From Mycolicibacterium sediminis (GTDB lineage: Bacteria; Actinomycetota; Actinomycetes; Mycobacteriales; Mycobacteriaceae): a stretch of DNA of 64,000 bases. The position numbers were made by a program, and so were the translations under genes. The stretch's first letter is position 1, and the number at the start of each line of letters is the position of its first letter. This document shows, piece after piece, positions 46,568-54,274 of the stretch. The stretch spans positions 2,604,001 to 2,668,000 of the forward strand of contig NZ_AP022588.1 of the NCBI RefSeq assembly GCF_010731735.1. The letters run 5' to 3'. The notes below the pieces were generated by a model. That model saw nothing but the letters and a program-made list of their open reading frames with translations. It was not told the DNA's origin and made no database searches.

Positions 46568-47436
46568 TGAGCGCCATTGCCTTCGCCGGTTCCACGCGAG
46601 TCCGGCGTGTCACGGGACGGCTGGGCTCCGCCAACCTCGCGGTGACCGTGGCGGCCGTGATCGGCGTGCTGTTCGTCGTGCTGGCCATCTTCGGCCCGCT
46701 CGTCGCGCCCCACGATCCGACCGAACTCGACCAACTCAACATCTTCGCCAGCCCCTCGCCCGCCCATCTGCTCGGAACCGACGACACCGGCCGCGACCTG
46801 TTGTCCCGGCTCATCTGTGGAGCACGTCCGAGCCTCGTCGCCCCGGCCGTGGTGATGGTGCTGGCCGGAGTGGTCGGCACGCTGCTGGCCGTGTCCGCCG
46901 CATGGTTCGGTGGATGGTGGGACGCGATTGTGGCGCGCTTCCTGGACCTGCTGTTCGGCTTCCCTGGATTGATTCTCGCGATCGTCGCCGCGGCCGTCTT
47001 CGGTAGCGGCCTCGTCGCGCCGGTGATCGCCCTGGCGATCGCCAATGTTCCCTACGTGGCCCGCATCCTGCGCCCGGCCGCGTTGCGCGAGCGCAACCTC
47101 CCCTACATCGAGGCGCTCGTCGTGCAGGGCCAGTCGCCGTGGCGAATATGCCTACGCCACCTCGTGCCGAACCTCGCGCCACTCATCGTCACCCAGATCG
47201 TCGTCGGCTACGGCTACGCAATGCTCGACATCGCGGCGATTTCCTTCCTGGGGCTCGGCCTTCAGCCGCCCAGCCCAGAATGGGGACTCATGGTCGCCAA
47301 CGGCAAACCGGCAATCGTGGATGGTCACCCCGCTCAGTCGCTCTACGCCGCGCTGACGATCGTGCTTGCGGTGGTGGCCTTCAACGTGATCGGGGAACGT
47401 GTGTCGCAGCGGCTCCTCGCGCAGGGGGCACGATGA
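46567..47436 (+). CDS. Dpp/Opp-type ABC permease, DppC-like
   Basis: A 289-residue permease, second membrane subunit of the importer. The N-terminal helix (about 26-48) is followed by the conserved HLLGTDDTGRDLLSRLICGAR motif, here HLLGTDDTGRDL, five further helices, and the EAA loop PYIEALVVQGQSPWRICLRH, here containing EALVVQGQSPWR. The SFLGLGLQPPSPEWG motif near the end is characteristic of DppC/OppC. Starts at the last base of the DppB-like stop (TGATG) and overlaps the ATPase by ATGA. Confidence 0.92.
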   Translation: MSAIAFAGSTRVRRVTGRLGSANLAVTVAAVIGVLFVVLAIFGPLVAPHDPTELDQLNIFASPSPAHLLGTDDTGRDLLSRLICGARPSLVAPAVVMVLAGVVGTLLAVSAAWFGGWWDAIVARFLDLLFGFPGLILAIVAAAVFGSGLVAPVIALAIANVPYVARILRPAALRERNLPYIEALVVQGQSPWRICLRHLVPNLAPLIVTQIVVGYGYAMLDIAAISFLGLGLQPPSPEWGLMVANGKPAIVDGHPAQSLYAALTIVLAVVAFNVIGERVSQRLLAQGAR

Positions 47437-48440
47437 CGACACCGTTGCTCGAGGTCGACTCGCTCAGCGTCACACTCCCCGTCGATGGCCGTCCCCAGAC
47501 GGTCGTGAGCGACGTGTCGTTCTCGGTGGGAGCCGGCGAGGCGCTCGGCCTGGTTGGCGAATCCGGATCGGGAAAGTCGATGACCGCGCGAGCGATCATG
47601 CGACTTCTTCCGAAGGGCGCGTCGACCCTGGGAGACGTTCGGTTCGACGGCACGTCGGTTCCCGACATGAGCGCCAAGTCCCTACGCGAGTGGCGCTCGA
47701 TGCGGGTGGCAATGGTGTTCCAGGACCCGCGAGCGCACATCAACCCGGTCCGCCCGATCGGCGACTTCCTGTGCGAGGTCCTCGTCGCCAACCGCAAGGT
47801 CGGGCGCAAGCAAGCCGAGCGGCGCGCCGTGGAAGCTCTTCGCACCGTGCACGTCGCCGACGCCGAGCGGCGGCTGCGCCAGTACTCCTATGAATTCTCC
47901 GGCGGTCTCCTGCAGCGGGTGATGATCGCCGCGGCGCTCATCACCGAGCCGCAACTGCTGCTCGCCGACGAGCCGACGACCGCGCTTGACGTGACCACGC
48001 AGGAAGAGGTGATGGCGATCATCGACGAGCTACGCCGCGACAGGCAAATGAGCATGGTCTTCATCACGCACGACCTGGAATTGGCTGCCGCAGTGTGCGA
48101 CCGAACGGCGGTCATGTACGCCGGGCGGCTGGTCGAAGAACGAGCTTCGGACAGACTCCACCGCGACGGTGCCCATCCCTACACGCGCGCGCTTCTCGGT
48201 GCCCGTCCCAGCCTCGACGTCGATGGTGAACGGGGAACGCTCGCAGCGATCCCCGGCAGGCCACTGGCAGGCTACGAGGCACCCGACGGCTGCGCCTTCG
48301 CTGACCGCTGTCCGTATTGCCATCCCGTGTGCCGCTCGGAGCGACCCGAGCTCACACCAGTTCACAACGGCCTCGCAGCGTGCCATTTCGCCGAACGGAT
48401 CGCCGACGGCACCGTGTTGGAGGGGCTGCCTCGTGCCTGA
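47433..48440 (+). CDS. Dpp/Opp-type ABC ATPase, DppD-like
   Basis: A 335-residue ATPase of the peptide importer. Walker A is GESGSGKSMTARA, Q-loop VFQDPRAHINP, signature FSGGLLQRVMIAAAL (L rather than Q at the usual glutamine), Walker B LLLADEPTTALD and the H-loop FITHDLELA. The C-terminal extension has the oligopeptide-transporter domain with cysteines (CAFADRCPYCHPVC) that bind an iron-sulfur cluster in some family members. ATG overlaps the DppC stop. The DppF-like partner begins 8 bases before its end. Confidence 0.92.
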   Translation: MTTPLLEVDSLSVTLPVDGRPQTVVSDVSFSVGAGEALGLVGESGSGKSMTARAIMRLLPKGASTLGDVRFDGTSVPDMSAKSLREWRSMRVAMVFQDPRAHINPVRPIGDFLCEVLVANRKVGRKQAERRAVEALRTVHVADAERRLRQYSYEFSGGLLQRVMIAAALITEPQLLLADEPTTALDVTTQEEVMAIIDELRRDRQMSMVFITHDLELAAAVCDRTAVMYAGRLVEERASDRLHRDGAHPYTRALLGARPSLDVDGERGTLAAIPGRPLAGYEAPDGCAFADRCPYCHPVCRSERPELTPVHNGLAACHFAERIADGTVLEGLPRA

Positions 48441-49233
48441 GACTCTGCTTGCGGTCGACGGGTTACGAAAGCTCTTCGGGCACCACGTCGCGGTTACCGG
48501 CGCCTCGTTCTCGGTGGCGGCGGGTGGCTCGCTGGCCATCGTCGGCGAGTCCGGCTCCGGTAAGACGACTGTCGCCCGCATGATCGCCGGGCTCGAACGC
48601 CCAAGCGCGGGCACCATCACCGTCGAGGGCGTCGACCGTCCCAGTGGCCGGGTGTCGACGACACTGCGTCGCCGGTGGGCGCGGCAAATCCAGATCGTGT
48701 TCCAAGACCCGTATGGGTCGCTCGACAGGCGTCAGAGCGCGCGCGACTCGCTGCGAGAGATTTTCTCGCTACACGACTCGGACCTCGACGATCGCGGCGT
48801 CACCGCGCGAATCGAGCACCTGCTCGAGCAAGTCGGTCTGGGCACCCGCCAAGCTGACGCGTCGCCGCGCGACCTGTCGGGTGGGCAGCGTCAGCGCGTC
48901 GCCATCGCCCGCGCGCTTGCCGCCGATCCTCGGCTCCTCATCCTCGACGAAGCCGTCGCGGCCCTCGACGTGTCCATTCAGGCGCAGATCCTCAACCTGC
49001 TTGCGCAGATCCGCCGCGACTCGGGCACGGCATTCCTCTTCATCACACACGACTTGGCCGTCGCCCGGCACGTCGCCGACGACGTGATCGTCATGCACCG
49101 CGGCGAGATCGTGGAGCGAGGCCCGATCGACGACGTACTACGGACGCCCAGCGAGGACTACACGAGGAAACTCATCGCGTCAGTCCCCCGACCCGGGTGG
49201 AAGCCGCGGCGGGGAGAGGCGGTGATCGGCTGA
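48433..49233 (+). CDS. Dpp/Opp-type ABC ATPase, DppF-like
   Basis: A 266-residue ATPase, second ATPase of the importer. Walker A GESGSGKTTVARMIAGLERP, Q-loop VFQDPYGSLDRR, signature LSGGQRQRVAIARAL, Walker B LLILDEAVAALDVS (alanine after E where proline is usual), H-loop FITHDLAVARH. The C-terminal oligopeptide domain is short, without the cysteine group of the partner. GTG at 48433 overlaps the DppD-like gene by eight bases. This closes the TetR-controlled operon; no clear terminator follows. Confidence 0.92.
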   Translation: MPETLLAVDGLRKLFGHHVAVTGASFSVAAGGSLAIVGESGSGKTTVARMIAGLERPSAGTITVEGVDRPSGRVSTTLRRRWARQIQIVFQDPYGSLDRRQSARDSLREIFSLHDSDLDDRGVTARIEHLLEQVGLGTRQADASPRDLSGGQRQRVAIARALAADPRLLILDEAVAALDVSIQAQILNLLAQIRRDSGTAFLFITHDLAVARHVADDVIVMHRGEIVERGPIDDVLRTPSEDYTRKLIASVPRPGWKPRRGEAVIG

Positions 49234-49384
49234 TTCGGCAGGGTCACCCAGGCCGGCGGCAAGTGTGCGCGCGTGATCCAGGTCTGCGAAGTCGAGGGTA
49301 TAGCTGATGATGAGGGCGTACTTCCGCCAATCCGACGCGACCTCCGGTTCTGACTGCCCGAGGGGGTCGACGGGATCGGCGTTC
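49230..49384 (-). other. Possible remnant coding fragment
   Basis: The minus strand of this gap between two convergent operons stays open and reads like protein: SEPEVASDWRKYALIISYTL then DFADLDHARTLAAGLGDPAE, with codon third positions mostly G/C. It has no start or Shine-Dalgarno of its own, runs into the antisense of the DppF gene, and begins at the livM stop. I do not recognise a family. It may be the tail of a gene cut by a rearrangement that joined the two modules, or chance. Confidence 0.25.
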
Positions 49385-50461
49385 CTAACGAGCGCCGACC
49401 TCGCCACTCGCGGCCTCGTCGTCGTCGTAATAATCGTCGGCCTCGATCCAATCATCGAGTCGACGCCGGTATCTGGTGACGAACGGGACGATGCCGCGGG
49501 GTACCGCGACGATCATCACGAGGAGGATCAACCCGAGCACGATGAGGCGCGCATCCGGCCAGGTCTGCAGGCGCGCCTGCACGAAGGCCATGATCACGGT
49601 GCCGACGATCGGGCCCATGACGGTGCCCAGACCACCGACGACCAGCATGGTCACCAGCAGCGTCATCGGTGCTAGTCCCATGAGCGTCGGTGAGACGACG
49701 CTGAACGCGAAGGCGTACAGCGCTCCCGCGACACCGGCGAAGAATCCGGACACGCCGAACGCCACCATCTGCAGGACCCGCGGGCTGATTCCCCGTGCGG
49801 CCGCGAGGGTCGGGTTGTCGCGCAGGGCGATCAGTCCACTCCCCAGCGGCGAACGCATGATGGCGAAGACGACGAGCCCCGTGGCGATCGCCACGCCGAT
49901 CGCGATCCAGTAGTACACGCGGTCCCGGGTCAGCGCGTCCAGTGAGTCAGAGCCGAACCCCTCGAAGCCGGACAGTCCGTACGTCCCGCCGGTGAGACCG
50001 CTCCCGTCCGCGACGATCAGCAGGCGTACCACCTCGCCGAAGCCAAAGGTCATGAGCGCCACGTAGATCCCGCGCAACCGGAGGGCGGGCAGCGACAGCA
50101 CCACCGACACCGCCATCGAGACGATCCCGCCGAGCATGATCGACAGGACCGCGGGAAGACCGGTGTGCAGGCTGAGCAGCGCGGCGACGTAGGCGCCGAT
50201 CGCGTAGATGGCGAGTTGGCCGAAGTGCCAGACGCCCGAGAAACCGAGCACGAGGTTCCAGCTCTGGTTCAGCGTCAACCACACGGCGCCGAGGATCGCC
50301 ACCGACAGCCAACTCCGGTCGGGAACCACGAAGGGCAGGACGATGGCCAGGAGGAGCGCGGCGCTCAGGGCGATCCAGCGTGGCCGTGGCCACCCCATGT
50401 CGCGCGCCGACCACCGGCGGTCCCGGTCGGCCGCCGGTCGGCTCGACGTCTCCGTGGTCAC
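49385..50461 (-). CDS. livM: Branched-chain amino acid/amide ABC permease LivM
   Basis: A 358-residue permease of the HAAT family, with about ten hydrophobic segments. Typical LivM features are LNLVLGFSGVWHFGQLAIYAIGAY, here LVLGFSGVWHFGQLAIYAIG, the LRGIYVALMTFGFGEVVRLL segment, the ALRDNPTLAAARGI EAA-like loop and GGLGTVMGPIVGTVIM. A 40-residue acidic tail (DDYYDDDEAAS) is unusual. With LivH it forms the membrane channel. GTG start at 50461 overlaps the livH stop (GTGA). Last gene of the minus-strand operon. Confidence 0.93.
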   Translation of the reverse strand: MTTETSSRPAADRDRRWSARDMGWPRPRWIALSAALLLAIVLPFVVPDRSWLSVAILGAVWLTLNQSWNLVLGFSGVWHFGQLAIYAIGAYVAALLSLHTGLPAVLSIMLGGIVSMAVSVVLSLPALRLRGIYVALMTFGFGEVVRLLIVADGSGLTGGTYGLSGFEGFGSDSLDALTRDRVYYWIAIGVAIATGLVVFAIMRSPLGSGLIALRDNPTLAAARGISPRVLQMVAFGVSGFFAGVAGALYAFAFSVVSPTLMGLAPMTLLVTMLVVGGLGTVMGPIVGTVIMAFVQARLQTWPDARLIVLGLILLVMIVAVPRGIVPFVTRYRRRLDDWIEADDYYDDDEAASGEVGAR

Positions 50462-51345
50462 AGCCGTGCCTCCTGCGGCTTGCCGTCGATCCCCCAGGGG
50501 CGCACCAGGAGAACGACGAGGATGAACGCGTACAGGACGGGCAACGCGAAGGTCGAACTCCAGTAGATCGACACGGCGGCCTGGACGAAACCGGTGATGT
50601 ACGCCGCGATGATCGTGCCGCGGATGCTGCCGAGGCCGGCGAAGATCGCCACGATCATCGCCTGCAGCAGGGGCAGGTCGCCGGCGTTCGGATACACGAA
50701 GTACACGGGCGCCAGCAGGACGCCGGCGATACCCGCCAGCGCCGCCGCGAGGCCGATCGTGATGACGTAGACGCGCGCAGCCGGGATGCCCATCAACCGG
50801 GCCGCGTCGAGGTTCTGCGCGACCGCCGTGATCGCCAGCCCGTACCGCGAGCGCGCGAGGAACGCACCCAACCCGACGAGGGCCACGACGGCGACGCCGG
50901 CCATCAGGATGGAGTGGTACGTGATGGACACTCCTGCAAGCAGATCGAGACGGCCAGACACCAGTTCGGGGAACGGCTTCTGCCGCGGGCCGAACACGGC
51001 GAGCACCACGCTCTGGACGATGGTGGCGATCGCGAAGGTCGAGATGAACGCCGTCATCTCGAAGTCGACGCCGAGCCGTCCCACCAGTGGTCGCACGCCG
51101 GCGTAGTAGGTGACTACGCCGAGGACGAACGCGGCGCCGGCTGCGAACAGCAGCGAAGACCACACCGGGAGGCCCCAGTCGGCCACGACGACGTAGGCGG
51201 CCATGCCGCCCACCATCACCATCACCCCCTGCGCCATGTTCAGTACGCGCAGCGTGCCGTAGACGAGGCTCATCCCGATCGTGATCAGCGCGAGAATCGA
51301 TCCCTGGACGATGGTGCTGACCAAGGTCTGCAGTGCGAGGTTCAC
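50458..51345 (-). CDS. livH: Branched-chain amino acid/amide ABC permease LivH
   Basis: A 295-residue permease with eight or so hydrophobic segments. Family marks are LQTLVSTIVQGSILALITIG, GMSLVYGTLRVLNMAQG (the conserved N-M-A-Q/H-G), the EAA-like loop AVAQNLDAARLMGIPAARVY, and AIFAGLGSIRGTIIAAYITG. It partners LivM. Its GTG overlaps the livF stop by GTGA, and its stop overlaps the livM start, so the translation of the whole transporter is coupled. Confidence 0.93.
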   Translation of the reverse strand: MNLALQTLVSTIVQGSILALITIGMSLVYGTLRVLNMAQGVMVMVGGMAAYVVVADWGLPVWSSLLFAAGAAFVLGVVTYYAGVRPLVGRLGVDFEMTAFISTFAIATIVQSVVLAVFGPRQKPFPELVSGRLDLLAGVSITYHSILMAGVAVVALVGLGAFLARSRYGLAITAVAQNLDAARLMGIPAARVYVITIGLAAALAGIAGVLLAPVYFVYPNAGDLPLLQAMIVAIFAGLGSIRGTIIAAYITGFVQAAVSIYWSSTFALPVLYAFILVVLLVRPWGIDGKPQEARL

Positions 51346-52067
51346 GACTCCAGCCCCAGATACGTGGCAGCGACGGCGGGATCGCGCAAGACCTCGTCGA
51401 CGGTGCCCGCGGCGCGTACCGAGCCGTTTTCGATCAGTGTCAGCCGGTCGGCGATGTCGCGGACGCGGGAGAAGTTCTCCTCGACCAGCAGGATGGTGAG
51501 CCCGGTGGCGTGGATGCGGGAGATCTGCGCGTACACCTCGTCGACGAGCACGGGTGCGAGGCCGAGGCTGGGTTCGTCGATCATCAGCACCTTTGCGTCG
51601 GCCATCAGTCCCCGGCCCAGCGCGAGCATGCGACGCTCCCCGCCGGACAACGTGCGGGCCCGTTGGGCGGAACGTTCGGCGAGCCGAGGAAAGACGTCGT
51701 AGACGCCGTCGAGGCGGCGGTTGCGCGCCGCCCGGCCCTCCCGGCAGAGGAACGCGCCGAGCATCAGGTTCTCCAGCACGGTCATGTCCGGGAACAGCAG
51801 GTCGCCCTGCGGGATGTGCACCAGACCCCGGCCGGTGATGCGTTCGGGTGTCATTCGGGTGATGGACTCGCCCGCAAGGGAAACGGTGCCGGCCCGCGCG
51901 GGCACCAGTCCGCTGACCGACCGCAGCAGGGTGGTCTTGCCGTGGCCGTTGGGCCCGATGACGACGGAGAACTCGCCGGGCCGAACACTGAGGTCGACGT
52001 CGTACAGCACCGTGGTCGCGTCGTAGCCGGCGCAGAGGCCCGCGACCTCGAGGAGCGCGTCAGTCAT
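51342..52067 (-). CDS. livF: Branched-chain amino acid/amide ABC ATPase LivF
   Basis: A 241-residue ATPase with a complete set of motifs: A-loop aromatic in LCAGYDATTVLYDV, Walker A GPNGHGKTTLLR, Q-loop IPQGDLLFPDMTV, signature LSGGERRMLALGRGL, Walker B VLMIDEPSLGLAP and the switch region VEENFSRV (N in place of the H of other ABC families, as usual in LivF). It powers uptake through LivHM together with LivG. ATG 52067 lies eight bases inside the livG 3' end. Confidence 0.94.
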   Translation of the reverse strand: MTDALLEVAGLCAGYDATTVLYDVDLSVRPGEFSVVIGPNGHGKTTLLRSVSGLVPARAGTVSLAGESITRMTPERITGRGLVHIPQGDLLFPDMTVLENLMLGAFLCREGRAARNRRLDGVYDVFPRLAERSAQRARTLSGGERRMLALGRGLMADAKVLMIDEPSLGLAPVLVDEVYAQISRIHATGLTILLVEENFSRVRDIADRLTLIENGSVRAAGTVDEVLRDPAVAATYLGLES

Positions 52068-52830
52068 CGTCCGCCCCGGTGGTCGTCATGGACTCGCCGA
52101 GGTACACGCGCACGACGTCCTCGTGAGCGACCACCTCCTGCGGTGTGCCCTCGAACAGCACGGTGCCCTGATTGAGGATCAGGACGCGGTCCGACAGCGT
52201 CATGAGCGCCCGCATGACGTGTTCGATCAGCACGATCGTCACGCCTCGGTCCCTGATCCGGCCGAGCAGGTCGATCAGTTCGTCGATCTCGTTCGGCGTG
52301 AGTCCGCCGAAGGGCTCGTCGAGGAACAACATGGCGGGGTCGGTCGCGAGCGCCGACGCAATCATCAGACGCTTCTTGTCGAACGCCGGCAGTGGACCGG
52401 CCTCTAACCTCGCCTGCGCCGACAGGCCCACGAAGTCCAATTCCGCCCACGCGGTGGCGAGGGTCTTGCGATCCTTCCGCAGGGCGCTCACCCAATTCCC
52501 GCCCGCGCCGAACTGCGCACCCACCACGGCGTTGGACAGAACGGTCTGGGTGTCGAACACCGCGGGGTGCTGGAACGTCCTGGCGATGCCGAGGTGGCAG
52601 ATCTGCTTGACGCTGGCGTGGGTGATGGCCTCCCCACGGAACCGTATCTCGCCTCCATCGGAGCGGACCAGCCCCGTCACGAGGTCGAAGAACGTCGTCT
52701 TGCCTGCCCCGTTGGGCCCGGCGATGCCGAAGATCTGCCCCGGTCGAACGGTGATGGACACCTGGTCCACGGCGACCAGGCCCCCGAATCATTTGGTGAC
52801 GGAATCGGTTTCGAAGAGCGCGGCGGTCAT
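52060..52830 (-). pseudogene. livG: ABC ATPase LivG with in-frame TGA at codon 14
   Basis: The natural start is ATG 52830, overlapping the binding-protein stop (ATGA). It reads MTAALFETDSVTK, then TGA (52789-52791), then FGGLVAVDQVSITVRPG in the same frame. In LivG proteins this place normally reads K-R/K-F-G-G, so a CGA-to-TGA change is likely. Downstream the frame is open for 236 codons from GTG 52770, with Walker A GPNGAGKTT, Walker B LFLDEPFGG and IEHVM. Reinitiation there would lose the first strand and the aromatic A-loop residue. The signature also looks degenerate (LPAFDKKRLMIASAL instead of LSGGQ-like). Either a decaying gene or a shortened, reinitiated one; a sequencing error is possible. 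Confidence 0.75.
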
Positions 52831-54158
52831 CGCCGTGCCATCCAGGGCGGGAGGGCGAATCGGCCCTCGGTATACGGATCCGGGGACAGCAGCACCTGCT
52901 TCCCTTCCTGGATCTGGTAGGTGAGGTGAGGCATCGCCAGGCTGGGGTCCTTGACCTTGTCCGGGTACGGCACCGCGGTCAGTTCGGTCGGGTCGAAGGC
53001 GTAGGTGCCCACGACCCCACGGAAGACCGTCGCCTTGAGGAACTGGTTGACCCTCGCGAAGTCGTCCGGGTTGCCGCCCTGGGCCGCGGCGCGGGCCCAC
53101 AGCCGTACCGCGTCGTACTGGGCGCCCGACTGACTCAATCCCGCTGGGGCGCCGTACTTCTTCTGGTACCTGTCGCGGAAGTCGGAGCCGATCGGGTCGG
53201 GCAACGTCCCGATCGTCGTCGACCACAGCACGCCGTTCGCGGCGCTCTTGGCCAGGTCGAGGTACTCCGGGACGCTGGGGCCGTACTGCTGGTAGAGCAA
53301 TGAGGGCGTCGGTGCACCGGCGAACTGCGTCGCGAAGCTGGCGAGGTCACCGGCGAGGTAGTCGGTGATGAAGATGAGGCCCGGCGGGTTGGCGCGGATC
53401 CGCGCCAACTGCGGTCCCCAGTCGGCATTGGGTGCGGTGACCTCGTCGTAGAAGGTGATGTCCCAGCCGAGTTTTCGCAGCCCCTCCTGAAATACCCTCG
53501 CGATCGACACGCTGTAGGAGTCGTTGCTGGCGATGACTGCCGCGGTGTTCGACGTCGGCGTCCAGGACCCATTGCCGATCCACTCCTGCATCAACTGGAT
53601 GAACCCGTTGGCGTACCAGACCTCGGTGGGGCACACCTGGTAGATGTTGGTGATCCCGTTCTCGACGACGAAGTCGGTGTTGTCCTGCAACGTGTTCGCG
53701 TGCAACATCGGTACGCCGGCGTCACCGTAGATCTGGTACTCGGCGGAGGTCGTCGTGGTGTACCCGCTGAACACCGCCGAGACCCTCTCCTGGGAGACGA
53801 GCCGCTGGGCGGCCTGGATGAAGTTCTCCGGTGCCTGATCCGAGATGTCTGCGACCACCAGCTCGACGGGCCGTCCCGCGACACCACCAGCGCCGTTCAC
53901 GTCGTCCAGCGCCATCTCCGCACCGCGCACCATCTCCTGCCCGTCGCCGGAATAGGGTCCGGTGATCGGCGCGACACTTCCAATCTTGATGGGAGTGCCG
54001 TCCGCGCTGCCCGCGCCGTTTGCGGGCCCGGACGGCTTGGCGGCCCAGGCGGTTCCGCCACCGATGACGACGCCGCCGAGCCCCGCAATCCCGAGACCGT
54101 TGACGAACCTGCGTCGGGGGACCCCGCGTGGCCGCGGTGGAGATGGGGTGTCCGGCAT
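52827..54158 (-). CDS. Branched-chain amino acid/amide-type substrate-binding protein (LivJ/AmiC-like), Tat-exported
   Basis: A 443-residue type 1 periplasmic-binding-fold protein. The N-terminus has a twin-arginine signal (PRRRFVNGLGIAGL, then a hydrophobic stretch and AWA-A cleavage site near residue 39); no lipobox cysteine. The mature part begins IKIGSVAPITGPYSGDGQEM, the usual start of HAAT-family binding proteins, which carry branched-chain amino acids, amides or urea. It shares many segments with the C-terminal half of the LuxR-type protein next door (for example GVLWSTTIGT against GVIWSTTTGT, and LTYQIQEG against MVYQIQGG), so the two are paralogues. livG follows with a 4-base overlap. 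Confidence 0.92.
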   Translation of the reverse strand: MPDTPSPPRPRGVPRRRFVNGLGIAGLGGVVIGGGTAWAAKPSGPANGAGSADGTPIKIGSVAPITGPYSGDGQEMVRGAEMALDDVNGAGGVAGRPVELVVADISDQAPENFIQAAQRLVSQERVSAVFSGYTTTTSAEYQIYGDAGVPMLHANTLQDNTDFVVENGITNIYQVCPTEVWYANGFIQLMQEWIGNGSWTPTSNTAAVIASNDSYSVSIARVFQEGLRKLGWDITFYDEVTAPNADWGPQLARIRANPPGLIFITDYLAGDLASFATQFAGAPTPSLLYQQYGPSVPEYLDLAKSAANGVLWSTTIGTLPDPIGSDFRDRYQKKYGAPAGLSQSGAQYDAVRLWARAAAQGGNPDDFARVNQFLKATVFRGVVGTYAFDPTELTAVPYPDKVKDPSLAMPHLTYQIQEGKQVLLSPDPYTEGRFALPPWMARR

Positions 54159-54274
54159 GTATCCGCTCCTCGGTCACGGCGCGCTGGTCGAGCGTGACTA
54201 GCAGTACAGCCACCGTCCGCCGTTGACACATCCGTCATCTGACGGACGCCCGGCGGCACACCGCGTCGGGCTCG

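Noticed and set aside
52789..52791. TGA in livG as a selenocysteine or recoding site
   Set aside because: ABC ATPases have no catalytic selenocysteine at this basic position, and no SECIS-like element or selenoprotein machinery is suggested. A nonsense change or error is simpler.
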